In this document: one piece after another, positions 1 to 12,584 of the stretch
How positions within the stretch are numbered: the stretch's first letter is position 1
How the letters are laid out: each line of letters starts with the position of its first letter
Assembly (NCBI GenBank): GCA_003254925.1
Contig: QANZ01022093.1
Coordinates: forward strand, 29,685-93,684
Length of the DNA: 64,000 nt
Reading direction: 5' to 3'
Origin: Chamaecrista fasciculata
Lineage: Eukaryota; Streptophyta; Magnoliopsida; Fabales; Fabaceae
The notes under the pieces: generated by a model
Databases searched by the model: none
Told to the model about the DNA's origin: nothing
What the model saw: only the letters and a program-made list of their open reading frames with translations
Program-made: the position numbers and the translations under genes

Positions 1-185
1 GAAAAGAATTCACTTCCTTCCTTTTCCAATCTCGAAATGATCTTTTCTGACACACCGTGGTTTATCACCTTGAAGAATCCATATTCTTCGCACGCTTTCA
101 CCACCATTTCCGATAACTCCGACCTTTCCATCGACAGGTCGATCGTTGGAATTCCCACAGCATTCGTTTTCTTGCTTCTCATCAT
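1..185 (-). CDS. Gibberellin 2-oxidase, 5' end only (GA2ox6-like), cut by window edge
   Basis: Enzymes of this family inactivate bioactive C19 gibberellins and their precursors by 2-beta-hydroxylation, using 2-oxoglutarate, O2 and Fe(II) in the cytosol. The minus strand opens with two consecutive Met codons and runs 61 codons off the left edge without a stop or intron. The N-terminal dioxygenase domain is clear: a GIPTIDLS strand at about residues 11-18, then [19 protein letters not shown] at about 29-47, followed by a LEKEGSEFF helix. The short leader of about 10 residues and the ERSELSE stretch resemble the GA2ox6 branch more than the longer-leader GA2ox1/2 type. The catalytic HxD...H and RxS residues lie outside the window, so activity cannot be judged. 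Another GA-type 2OG oxygenase is the main alternative. Confidence 0.72.
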   Translation of the reverse strand, partial: MMRSKKTNAVGIPTIDLSMERSELSEMVVKACEEYGFFKVINHGVSEKIISRLEKEGSEFF

Positions 186-3100
186 CCTCAGCTCGATCCT
201 ATATATATATATATGGAGGTCAAAAAGCAACTGATGAGGATTCAGGAGGGATAGATATATCGAATATATATAGTTACGGTTGGAGAAGGTGGCATTGTGT
301 ACATATTTATATACATGAAGGGAGGGTCAGCAATTGGAGAGAGAGAGAGAGGGGTATGTGACCAAAAATTAATTAATAGGATAGACAAAGAGGGTGTGTG
401 TGTATAGTTTACAAATCATTATTAATTAGGGAGAGAATACAATAATTAAGGAATTGATTCTAGTTCAATGAAGCAGGCGTGGACTTTTGTACGATTCAAG
501 ATGGGTAAAATGAGATGAAAAGAAAAGGGAGATATAGTAATTACTAATTAATTATTAGATAGATGGATGGGAGGAGATTGAGAAATGAGAAGAAGGACTC
601 AACAACCACAGACACTGTAGATGTGATTGGGGTGCAAGAATGGTTGTAGCCTAACTATTAGTCGCCTTTCCCTCAATTCATTGCATATTATATTGCTTCT
701 CCACACCCTAGTCCAAGTTAATTTCCCCTTACCTATTTTGACTCCATTTCAATTTTGACTCTGCCTTTTTTTTTGTTGTTGCTTATAGTATTACATATGA
801 ATATGTTATTATTTTTAAATGAATGTGCAGCATAGCAGCCAGCAGGTGATAATTGAGGTGGGTGACGTGGAGGGGGTGTGAATTAATATTGTAAAAAGGT
901 CAAAAGTGGGCGTGGATGATGTTGGGTATGTGTTGGCAAACTAGAAAACTAGGAATCTCCTGTTTCTGATATCTGCACAAGACATTGTCGGATATTCTTC
1001 TCTTTCTCAGGCGGTTTTTGTTGAGACATGTTCCTCTGTAATTTAATTCCATCATTCATTACCCACGACTCACAACTTTATTTGCACTTCAATTTCTTAC
1101 TTATGTAGACATTTAGCAGTTATTGCGCGGCATTTGTTGGGCGTACGTCCCACTCTCAATCTCTTTTATTTAATTCATTAACTTGCCCCTGTTATTTCAA
1201 TCCTTTCAACTTTCCACTCTCTTCTGACTCAGCATTCAGCCTTTTCTTTTTCCATCTTTTAATTTTAATTTCTTCTACTGTGCCATTATTATATATAGGT
1301 AGACATTAAAATTGGGTTTGGCTGAAAATAAGTTAAAGCAACAGTAAGTTGTTGACAGGATTTGGTTGGCACTGAATTAATCACTTGTGGTCTTGTGCTT
1401 ACCAAAAATATATACATCATTGATGGGATTCAACCAACTACTTTCTCCCCATTTTGATTGAGTCATGCATCTTTCTTAATTACCCCTTGGCTTTCCCTCT
1501 CAACCAGACCACACTTCCTTGTCATATCCAAGTGACAGTGTAAGTTTTCTTCATCTCTCTATCAATTTGGATCATCTATGATAATTTAAGGGTATAGTGC
1601 TGAGAGAAAAAAGAATAGGGGTAAATAGAAAAAGTGTTAGTGCGATCAACTTTCTCTCTTTACTTGTTCATTTCTCTTACTTATAGTACACTATAGAAGA
1701 TCTAAATTGGTCTCTCTACTCTTCAAAGCTCAAACCTCCGTTTACACATCATCAAAATGGCAAAAACATGAAAAACAAGCACAACTATTGCAAGAAATGG
1801 TAAATCAATTAATATATATATATATAGGCAAACGGTTGCTTTTGCTTTATTTGGAATAAACACTAGTGAAAACGAAATGCTGATGATGGAGATGTACTAT
1901 TATTAATTTGAGCAACTTAGTTCCTTTTCTTTAGTTAGTTTGAGTACTGTGTCAGCTCAGCAAATTGTCAGATGAAATTAACGACTTCCAAATTTAATTA
2001 TTTTTTCATAGTTTAAATATTAAATATATATATTAATTATTGATGGCCAATGTATAGTTAGGGTTGTTTAGTTTCGTAGTCTGTACTATGTAATGAAGAT
2101 ATAGAAAAGAAAAGGGAATAGAGTAATATATATATATATATATATATAGAAATATAAAGTATGATTAGGTGATTGAAGAAAGTGAGGAAGGAATCTAGAT
2201 GAGTAATTAGAGAAATGATGATGGAGAGACAAGAGTGGTTGCCTATATTTTAGGGCTTAGTGTCTTGTGAGCAGGATTGCAGGACCCATAGTTTAATGGG
2301 GAGGGCCGGCATTTGCCTCAACACTCAATTTTGCAGATCAAACATCATTTATTTGGAATTCTACCATACCATTCATTATATTAATCATTTTATCAACCGA
2401 CCTTTTTGCTGTAAAGACCTGTCTAATTTTCTTTTCTCACTTCTCATTTCCTTTTTTAAAATTTTCATGATTTGAATTATTGTCTGGATGATTGAAATTA
2501 GAGTATATAAACAAACCCTTTTAGGGGGTCCACTAATTCCTTCTTCTAATTTTCCCTCTTATTTTAATTAATTAATTGCATCACGCTCTGAAATCTGTAA
2601 CAATTGAATTTAAACTTTGAACACAAACACTGTCTCTAATTGCTACTAAGTAGTCTTCCAAGTCAACTCACTCCTGATATTTTATATGTGAGAATAATTA
2701 ATTCATTAACATATTATAATAACTAAATAGTGAATGGGTTATTAAGAGATTTGATTTAAGAAAATGAATGGAAGGAAGTTGGGCATGTGCATGTGAGAAG
2801 TGAGAGTGGTTGAGTGAGACAAAGCAATAATGGAGTATGGTATTTGAATACTTAAATTGTAGGGCCCCCATGTCCTACAACTGCTCCTGTTCCCCTCCCT
2901 TCTCCCAAAATAGGGGCTTACCAAGCAATTCATCACCATGGGAATATGCTCTTTAATTTCTCTTTTACGTAAATCACTTCCCTTCTCTCTCTTTCTATAT
3001 TGATATTAATGATGATAAGGATGCGTAGGTGCATGCCATTATAATATTATATATGTATCAAGACAAAAAGGCTCTTTTCCTCTTGAATCTTATATATAGA

Positions 3101-4680
3101 ATTCTGCGCAAGTGGTCTCCCCTGCTATTCTGAGAGAATGGAGGCACAGCAAACAAAACCAAAAAAAAAAATGAAATAGAGAGAGAGAAATGGATTGCCG
3201 TCCAAGTAATTGATCTAACATATATAATGGATTGGGTGAGATTATGAGCATGAGAATGACAGAAAGCGGCACCTGGAGGATCAAGCTTCTATGACTATGA
3301 CTTTATTTTGACAACGACAACTTATTACACTACTGCTTCCTCGCTACTTCAATTTTTTCTACATTGAATAATTATTGATCTTCACATTTTTTATTATATG
3401 TATGAAAGATATATATGAAAAATAACCATAAAAATTAAATAGAATCATAAGATAGACTACAATGAAATAAATTAAGAATATTAAAGATCAAAATAAAATA
3501 AAATATATTTAAATTATCAAAACACAATTTATTCTGTAGTTTAGAACCAGGTTTTAACCTTATATTATTCCATTCCTTCATAGCATTCCACTACTGTGTC
3601 TCTCTTCATTTGTAATTTTTTTTTTAAATTATAGGTTATTCTTGTCTATTTGTATAACGATTCAGGTAAAAGTTAATTTCATTTGAGTCGGGAAGCGAAT
3701 AATTTAAAGTTTTTCTGACAATATTGATTCTAGGGATGAACTTGAGTCCTCTCATCTAAGATGTAGAAGTTGAGCACCCTCATCTAAGGTGTAGCTCGTC
3801 TACCTCTACACCAAATCATTATTAATTATGTTTGTAAATTATAATGACTCATTTTTATGTTCCTATCACCCATCATTAATGCCACTATCGCTTAATTCGG
3901 ATTTTAGGTGCATCATATTCTCTATAACACTATAGCGCACCTTTTTTTTTTTTGAGTTTTTAACCCCGCCACTCCCAACTCCTATATGATTAATTCGTCA
4001 ATCAAGTTACATAATATGGGGAATAGTAGGTTAATACGTATATATAATAATGAAAAGTTAAAGAGTTAATATCCCAACTTTTGAAGGAAGAATAACAAAC
4101 AGAAAATGACAAATCAGATTTTGCCATTTACTTAGGGACAACTGAAATTGAATAAAATAGATTGTTGATAGATGGATGACTTTTTAGTTTAAAACCACAA
4201 TTAAGCAACGACCTATATGATTAATTCGTATAAAGTAAAGAGATATGCAAGACAAGTTGATATTAAAAAGTTTACAAATTTTCGTTGCCTAATTGATGGA
4301 ATAATAAATTGAGAAATAATGTAAAGTACGGAGGCAAAAAATAAAGATGAGACAAATTGAAGTGGAGGAGTTGCAAAAGATGGATGAATGAAGGGCGTGA
4401 AGTTTATATTTGGAGGGTTGCTGTTTTGCGAGTAATTGAATGAAACACGAGGTGGACTATCTAGTCAGCAAGCAACGCTATTGCTGATATTTTTAGTTTT
4501 AAACTTTTTTGTAATTGGTAACCATTCTATTTATGACCACGTCACCTAATTGCATTTGCATATATATATATATATATATATTAGTTGCTTTGCTATGTAA
4601 AATAAATAAAGGACTAAATTGTTAACTTAATAAAGAAAGAGAGACCAAATAATAAATTTTCTCTTATTTTTAATTTCATA
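186..4680. other. AT-rich upstream/intergenic region without a supported gene
   Basis: About 4.5 kb lies upstream of the GA 2-oxidase start. The first few hundred bases should hold its promoter: TA-rich runs near 201-214 and 257-272 and a GA-rich tract near 338-352 could be core promoter and 5' UTR, but I cannot fix a TSS. The rest is AT-rich sequence with TA microsatellites (about 1810-1826, 2125-2148, 4560-4581) and purine or pyrimidine runs. All open frames are short and resemble no protein I know. No tRNA or hairpin miRNA precursor was recognised. Confidence 0.6.
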
Positions 4681-4696
4681 GACTATAATTTTAAAC

Positions 4697-4996
4697 ATGG
4701 ACGACCAGAAAGGGGTGGAGCCATATAATATAAGATATATCTTATATTATATGGATTCACCCTTTTCTGGTCGTCCATATTTTAAAACTATAGTACAAAA
4801 TTAATAATAAGAGGAAAATTATTATTTGATCCCTTCTTTTTTACTGAGTTAACGATTTAGTCCCTCATTTATTTTACATATATATTTGCGTGCCCTAAAA
4901 GTTGGGATATAATTTTCCTCTTATTATTAATTTTGTACTATAGTTTTAAAATATGGACGACCAGAAAAGGGTGGAGCCATATAATATAAGATATAT
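4697..4996. mobile_element. Inverted/palindromic cluster of truncated Helitron-like 5' ends
   Basis: Three copies of one terminal sequence are arranged head to head. Positions 4697-4778 form a near-perfect palindrome of about 82 bp centred at 4738/4739; each half carries TCTTATATTATATGG followed by a TTTCTGGTCGTCCAT motif. The right half continues to 4822 and is repeated in inverted orientation at 4909-4996, leaving a spacer of about 86 bp. The same 5' sequence begins the Helitron-like elements at 31369 and 31549. The spacer holds TTTGCGTGCCC, the start of the Helitron 3' hairpin, but the rest of that hairpin and the CTAG end are missing. I read this as truncated, rearranged Helitron copies. 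Confidence 0.65.
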
Positions 4997-5339
4997 ATAT
5001 ATATATATATTTTACATATTTAATACCAACCACATACAAGTCCACATGCTTAATGACAAATGGCAACCTCACAAATCACATAAACCTTTTACGCATCCAA
5101 TTACTCTTCCATTCTATTCATCATTTTCTCTACTTTTTAATTTTATATTTAATTGTTCATATATTCTTTCTCCACACTTAATATTCAATGAAAAAATGGC
5201 TCAAATGCATTCTAGGCTTTTTGAGTTTCAAAACACTTGATAATAGATTTTTTAAGCTCTCAACTCACATAGGATCATTTAATTTTAAAAATTGATAGAC
5301 AAATTATTTTTTATTTACTTTTAACTAAGTTGACAAATA

Positions 5340-5770
5340 GTTCTTTAACCTTTCATTTTTATTATAATATAGTAAAATAGATAAATGAAAGTGTAATCGT
5401 TACTGATTTTTTGTTGATTAGTTGTATTTTTCTCTGTACACTTTATTTAGTAATAAAATCATTCTCTTCACTTTCATTTTCCGGATTCACTATTTTATAA
5501 TATGGTATCGAGCTAATAAGTATCTCGATGGAGAGTACTCAACCAACTTCGAATCATATTTCTTCTTCTAATCCTCTTCTAGTTTCGTCTTCTCTTTTGC
5601 TTCTCAATGAAGCTAGATGAAACAAATTGATACCGTATTATGAAATAATGAAACAAAGAAATAAAAGTGAAGAGATTGATTTCATTTCCGAATAAAGTGT
5701 CCAAAGAGATCTAGATAGACAAAGAGAAATACAACTAATCAATAGAATTCAGTAACAATGTAATAGATGC
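5340..5770. mobile_element. Copia-type LTR fragment with PBS and gag start, facing an inverted LTR fragment
   Basis: Positions about 5390-5515 look like the 3' part of a Copia LTR followed by a primer-binding-site-like TGGTATCGAGC, a degenerate version of the initiator-tRNA-Met complement TGGTATCAGAGC. At 5528-5620 a short frame of 30 codons follows (starts MESTQPTSNH, then Ser/Leu-rich), typical of plant Copia gag N-termini. From about 5622 to 5765 the same LTR end is present in reverse complement, again with a PBS-like TGGTATCA (reads TGATACC on plus). No integrase, RT or full LTR is present, so this is a relic. Confidence 0.6.
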
Positions 5771-6953
5771 GAGCTAAACTAATTGATTAATGCCACATTA
5801 TCATCTCATTCTCCAATAATTTTCATCCCTTTTCACTTTTTATTTAGAGTTTCTAATGCACCTCCTCAACTATTTTCAATCAATCACTCACACTTCCCAC
5901 TCTAGTTTTCTATTTACTATGATTCATTTACTCACCTCCTCTAGCTTACTGTCTTACTATGTAGATTACAAATTTACAATAATGTTGATGCACCACGCTA
6001 ATGAAAATTTGGATGAGTATATATGTCTTATCTTTCCAACAATTTAATTTTATTTATAGAAATCTAAAAAGAAATCGTAAGAATTTTTATGTGATAGACT
6101 AACAATATAGTTGTTAAGTTATATGTAAAAATTTTGGTGAAAAAAATATTTTTAAATTGGAATGAATTAATCCGCAAGTCCGTCCAATTCAACCTATTGT
6201 TGTTTGATTTGAATTGGTTTGAATTGAAATATATTTTTTTTAAACTTAACCCAAATTAATTCGTCTTAAAAAAAAATCCAACCTAATACATCTCGTGAGC
6301 ACCCTTAAATGCATTCATAAGAAATTGCATCTTTAATTCTTTATTACTTAATACCATTAGATCACATTTATGATTACAAGTGTGCCATATGATTCATTGT
6401 ATACACCTAATAAATTGCATTTTCGACTAACGTTTTCTAATTAATACCCTAATTTCTATAATTTATCTCAATTTATAATTAACTTTTTAATTCATGTTAT
6501 TGATAAGTATACTTTTATTTAATTTGTAATTATAATTTTATTATTGAAGAACAATAAAATGAATATTTCTTTTCCTTAGCAACTTATAAAGGATTCAGGC
6601 AAAAAAAAATAAATAAATAAAACTAATAAAGGATTAAAATTATTCCATTTTATGAATTATACCATTCCATTTCATAACTTGTGAACTACGTCGTTTTACT
6701 CATAAACTGAAAGTAGCCAAAAACAAAAGTGTTAATATGGATTCTGGAGGGAGAACTTGAGTTCTTGCTCAGTTCCAAGCTTCGTAGTTCTTTTGAAGTA
6801 TGAACTATGAACATTGCTTCCTAAATTTTGCGAAAACGAAATTTTGTGCCAAATAGGAAACCCCAATGAGCCATTCTAATGAATTCTGAATTTTAACATT
6901 TTATTCGAGGATAGAAGTTGTAGTAGTTTAGCCCTAGATTCCCCCCATCTCTC
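5771..6953. other. Intergenic; SWC4 upstream region
   Basis: AT-rich sequence without a credible coding frame. The last 200-300 bp before 6954 should hold the SWC4 promoter and 5' UTR. No TATA box is convincing, which fits a housekeeping gene. Confidence 0.5.
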
Positions 6954-9900
6954 ATGGATGCCAAGGACATACTTGGTTTGCCCAAAACTTCTTTGCCAAT
7001 TCAAGAGAAAAAGTCTCGACCCCAGAAAGACTCGCAGAGAAAACCAGATGGAATTTCGCGGGAGGTATCTAATCCCTCTTTCATTTTTGTTTAAACAATT
7101 TATGCTGAATTTGACCTAGTCTTTGTCGGGCTTTCTATAGGTGTATGCGCTTACAGGTGGTTTGGCACCTCTTATGCCTGCAATTGATTCGTCTCAATTG
7201 AAGAAGAGACCTCCATCAGACGAGAAGGTTCTCTGTTTATTTGTTTGTTTTTTCAGCAATGTGTATTTGCTCTCCTTTTTTTTTTTTTTTTTTTTTTTTT
7301 TNTTTTTTTTTTTTTTTCTTACCTGTTGTAAATTTGGTCTATACACTCGTTTAGGATTAGCAAAACTAAGATTTGAAGACGAACCGTTTTTTACATTCTT
7401 TTGAAGTCATGGTGAAATGTATAACTAGTTTAAGTTACCTTCTTTTTATATTAATGAGTGAAGGATGCAAATGTAGTCCGTGCTTTTAGGTATTTATGCT
7501 TTTAATGCTTTTATTTTTACAATTGAATCCTTTATACTCTAGTTGAGGTCTTTGTTTTATTAGACAATGCTATAAAAACATTTATAGAATATAGTATGTC
7601 AAATACTTAATGATGTCCTGCCTTTGAAAATTGTCTTAATTCATCCTTTGTGTTAATTATCTTCTGTTTCTTACAGGCCCCTCTACAGTTTTCGTAAGTT
7701 ATACGGCATGTATGTTGACTGAGATTCTGAAATTATGATGTTATTACTACTTATGACATGTTATGGTTTCTTTCTTCAGATCACTTGGCAGTGGCTTCCT
7801 TTCACAAATTCTGCTCGCAAAGATAATCTTCAACTCTACCATTGGGTGAGTTCTGTATCTTAATTTCTGCATAATTTTATGGTTCCTGTAAGCATGGAAA
7901 TTATCATTATGTGTGTCTTGTGTTGCAGGTCCGAGTTGTAAATGGCGTTCCACCAACTGGGGATTATTCTTTTGCCAAATATAACAAGGTAAATAAATGC
8001 CAGTGGACATTTATGCCTGATGTTGTTGTCATTTTATATCATTCCTGATTTTGAGCTCATCATCAATTATTAAATTTTCTTCTCATTGTTGAAAGTTAGT
8101 TCACATGCTGTGGTGCAGTCTGTAGACACTGTCAAATACACAGATGAGGAGTACGAGAAGTATCTGCAAGATTCCGTAAGTATCATACAGGAGTTGAATA
8201 TATTTGTTCAGATACATGTGATTTTATCTTTGGGGTAGCTCCAGCGGCAAAACTGAAAATTTTCAGAACTTTATAAGTGAGAGAATTGGATGTCCGAGGA
8301 AGATGGATCTTTTTGCAATTTCGTAGGATTTTCATGTTTTTTTAATGGTGGAATCTTTGCTACATGTTTCATTTTCTTTTATTGATGCTAATTCCTTGAT
8401 GATTAGTGTAATAACTCTGAGGAAACTTACTGGAAATTGCCGAGATGAAACTTTTTAATTAGTTGGGTACTTGAGTATTGATAGTTGTTTTATAAAATTA
8501 TTGTTGGCCTGTGACTTATAACTGTCCAAAATTTATCTTTTCATATCCATCGTAATTCAACTTCCTTCAAGCTTTCAAGGATTGGAGCTGAGATTTGTTT
8601 CTAATTTGCTTGTAAGTGGTATATGATTTGTAGACCTGGTGAAGATGATAGATACGTGGTGAATAAGGATGGAAGACTTCATCTCAATTGATAGGAACTG
8701 TATCTGAACAGATCTTGAATTTGCATTTACTTCTTTTCTTATCCTTAATTTTCACCTGTGTAGTTATTTCTTTTTAATGTTTAAGAGGTAATGTATGTTA
8801 CATTTTAGCAGTGTATTCTTCATATTTCTCTTTTATGATATTAAATTTCCAATTTTTTTGTTACATTAAAATTCAATTCTGTTATTTTGATTTTTGTTGA
8901 TTGAATAATTCAGATGCACCAACATGTTACGAAAATAAAGCATACTGCTTTCTTCTGTCATATTTCAATCATGTAGGCTTGGACTAAGGAAGAGACAGAT
9001 CAACTGTTTGACTTGTGTGAAAGGTTTGACCTCCGGTTCATTGTGATAGCTGACAGGTTCCCATCGTCTCGAACTGTAGAGGAACTGAAAGAACGATACT
9101 ATAGTGGTACTTGTCTATTCATTTACCGAACAAAGTTCATTTTCTCTCCATTCAATTCATTTTCATGTTTATTTCATATTTTCAGTTTTATGGTTTGACT
9201 GGCTGTTAAAAGGCTTTATAAGTGGAACTTAGATTTAATATTTTACATTCTTGATGACTGTTTGCCATTATGTAGTATCTCGGGCTATATTAATGGCTAG
9301 GGCTTCATCTCCTGGGGATGTTGCGGCATATCCTTTGGTTAAGGTGCGTTAAACCTAATATAATACCTCTTGGGAGTTGTTGTGTGTTGCTTTCAAGTCA
9401 CTATATTTATTTTCTGGGTTGGCCATTTTGTGTAAAATGAAACCTGAATATCATGAGTCATGTCATGTGATTCCAATTTTTGTCCATTTTCTTGATTGTA
9501 GGAACCATATAATGTTTCACAAGAGGTAGAGCGGAAGAGAGCATTGTCCATGTACCTCTCTCAAACAAAGCAACAAGAGCGAAAAGATCAGGAGGTTTTA
9601 AATTTTCCATATCTGTTTCACTGTTCATGTTTAGCTGTGTACTACTGTTGTTAATTTTTTATAGGTTCTTGCTGAAGCGAAAAGAATAACTGAATCACGC
9701 ATGGCAACCAAGGTATTTATGCAGTTTTAGATTTTTATAATTCTGAATTGTAAATAAATCAAAATCATGTTTCATATGATCCGAATATCAAATTTTGGTG
9801 TGTGTGGGTATGTGTACGATATATGTGACATCATGTGCTTGTTTTCCAACATGTTTTAGGTTGCTGAGGAGTCTGAGGTTGCTGCTTCATCAAATGCTGG

Positions 9901-11551
9901 TACTGAAGCAACAGAGAGAGCTATCCCTGGTGATACTCCAGTCGTTCAGCTTCCATCCACGGTTGTTCCTTCCACGTCAACATCAGACAATGCATCTACT
10001 CTTGCATCCCTTCGCATAGTAAGATAATGCATCTACTATCAATGGTCACAAACTCACCATCTTTTAAGTGACTTATTTTGTGATAGAGGCAATTTTCAGC
10101 ATTCTGTTAATTTCTCTTGTAAACATAGTCTGACAGTGAACAATTTCAGCTTCGTGTGTATCTAAGAACATATGGACTTGATCAAATGGTGCAAGCTGCA
10201 AGTTCATCTGCTGGACTACGGACTATCAAACGGGTGGAGCAAACATTGCAAGAACTTGGGGTTTGTTTACTCTCCCTAACCTCATATATCTGTTTAATCT
10301 CTTGTGCAGTCACGTTCTTGTATAGAGCACTGATCAAATTGACATCAATAGGCTTCCTTTTTGTCTTTCTGCTATCTACTTTTCATCTCCTTCTTTGCCA
10401 CAAACTCCTCGCATTGTATTCTTTATAATTTTCAATTCTTTATCTACATTTGTTTTGTATTCATTTTGTCACTAGTTGGTCAGATTTGTTGTTTTGGGAG
10501 GGGTATAATACGCATTGTAAGAGACCATAAGACTGATTAAGTAGTTGCTAGTGAAGAGCAGAAGATCCTGGTTTACTTCCTTACACATTGTCTTGTCTGT
10601 GACTTAGGTTAATTTAAAACCGAGGGTTCCGACCAAAGCTGTCTGTGCAGAGCATCTTGAACTGAGAAAAGAAATATTAACTCTGCTGAATCTTCAGAAA
10701 CAGGTATTTATGATAAGTGTGATTTGTTTGCCACTTTTGATTGATTGCTTTGTTATTAATTATTAGACACGTGGAGTTAGAAAGAAAACAAATTGGAATG
10801 CTGTTAAAGTTGAAAATTCCTCTTCAATTAAAGTTTTAATTAGCAATGTCAGCAATGGCTTACTTTCTCTTATTAATGAAGTAATTATCAGTTTCTTTCA
10901 TTTATTTACTTGGGAGCTCTGTGTTTCAGCTACAGAATAAGGAGGCGGAAGGGTCCGCTTTGCGAGATGGTTCATACACCGAAACACCTGGCACACCAAA
11001 GGTTAGGAAACTTTTATTTTTAAAAAAAGTAATTTTATTTGGGTTACTTTTCCTCATTATTGGTTTTATGGTCCAACCGTCTCCAAGCACATTATTCTAG
11101 TTTTCAAATCTAGAGTTTGTGATTCTCAAAATACTGACAGCATTTATGTTATGTTGGGGACCAGGATAGGACATTTGTTGCAGACTCGATGAGTTTTGGA
11201 GGTAGTATAAATTCTGCAGCCACCTGCTGCCTTGTTTTCTCTAACTGATAAGGGCTTTACTTTAGTATAAAACTGTTGAAGTTATGTTTGTGACTGTGAT
11301 TTCAGGGGAAAGGGTTGGCAAAAGGGACCAGAAACGCAAGGTGCATACTGCATAGTCTTCTTTTTATTATTTTATAAATCTCATTCAGATTTGCTTCATT
11401 TTCTTTTTCAATCTCAATCCCTTTGCAGTATGGTTGTAATTTTTGCAACTGTTTTTAATTTTTTATATAGGCACCTGGACGGACATCAGAAGCTCCATCA
11501 TCACCAGCTCAGTCTAAAAGACCTAGAAAGATGAAGGCCTCAGATCTATAG
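6954..11551 (+). CDS. SWC4: SWC4/DMAP1-like subunit of SWR1 and NuA4 chromatin complexes
   Basis: This is a nuclear subunit shared by the SWR1 H2A.Z-exchange and NuA4 acetyltransferase complexes. Sixteen exons join in frame: 6954-7064, 7141-7227, 7780-7845, 7929-7988, 8119-8175, 8977-9106, 9276-9343, 9502-9594, 9665-9712, 9860-10018, 10150-10260, 10608-10703, 10930-11001, 11165-11201, 11306-11340, 11471-11551. The product is 435 residues, close to the Arabidopsis length. It begins [11 protein letters not shown]; the conserved segment [18 protein letters not shown] lies near residue 70. A SANT/Myb-like domain ([20 protein letters not shown]) starts near residue 129, and a DMAP1-type helical region ([19 protein letters not shown]) near 318. 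The C-terminus is basic and Ser/Pro-rich, suiting nuclear localisation. Intron 2 contains a poly-T tract with one N, so its length is uncertain. Confidence 0.93.
7277..7318. repeat. Poly-T tract with one undetermined base in SWC4 intron 2
   Basis: An almost unbroken run of T interrupted by N at 7302. Its length is unreliable and it lies outside the coding exons. Confidence 0.9.
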
Positions 11552-12584
11552 TCCATCAGTAAGGACTTAATTTTTATTCTTAAAGGGTATTTGGGAGTAC
11601 GAAGTAATTGTCATTCATTTATCAGTCTGATTCTTATTTGATTTCTTGACAATAAAGGCATATAGCTCTTTCATCCATTTGATCTTGGTATGAAGCCACA
11701 TAGGAAAGCATGATATTGCATCGTATTTTTGCTGAGTTTTCCTTTTCGTGTTCAATATCAGGTGTTCTGAGAGAATTGTATTGAGTTGTAGAATTCGTAC
11801 GGGAATGCGGATGAGGTGGAAAGCACTAGTGAACCCATACACTGAAGTTCCATATTTTGCTTCAGCCTCCAGTTAGTACTAATTGCTGCCAGTCTTAATA
11901 TGTATTGGAAAGCGGAATATTACAAATGAGAGGGACTAACATCGCCTAACCTGTGTATTAATATTTCAACACTGCACCCCTGGAGCTCAACTAATTTTAT
12001 TTTTGTTGTGGGTTCTAAAGCTTTTTACTGTTGTTAGATGCTACTGACCAAACAAGCTCATCATGAGGAGTTTTTATGTAAATAAGTTAAGTTTACAAAT
12101 GCGAATTATTTGAGCAAATAGTGTATTTTGAAACAAGTGTTTGAGCCCAATACCCTTTTCTGTATCTTCTTGATTATATGGACCTCACTCTTCGAGAAGT
12201 CAGAACTACTAATTGGAAGTTCCATGTGGGCTAGACTCGGAAGTGGACTCGGGAGCAAATGTTCCTCTATGGTGAGAAATACTCCGATTTTTCGGTGACT
12301 AATAGATTATACTAATGTTTCTCAAGTGATTGAATGTTTACGACTTTACGTCTTTGCAAAACCAGATATGAAAAGCCATACTGTTTTTTATATTAAACGA
12401 CAACAACCACATCTTTAATTATTTATTTAGTTTTTATCGTCCAACCTACTTGTGGTCAGAATTGAACATTAAGCACAACCAAAAAGAATGAAAAATTAGC
12501 TTGTAGATGTCTTCTCCGTTCGCCCTCTGCCCCCTACTGTAAGAATCGCATAAGAATCATAATTTCCAGCCCTGAATAGTAATT
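11552..12584. other. SWC4 3' UTR and INSIG-like upstream region
   Basis: Non-coding sequence between two plus-strand genes. The first several hundred bases are likely the SWC4 3' UTR and terminator region; the last part should contain the INSIG-like promoter. No conserved element stood out. Confidence 0.5.

Noticed and set aside
7141-7404. Frame running through the poly-T tract
   Set aside because: Only 7141-7227 is coding, as SWC4 exon 2; the rest is intron with a T homopolymer.
7678-7696. Possible 17-nt microexon in SWC4 intron 2 (CTTACAG/GCCCC...TTTTC/GTAAGT)
   Set aside because: It has good splice signals, but adding 17 nt breaks the frame and disrupts the conserved [11 protein letters not shown] junction. 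It might still be an alternative exon.
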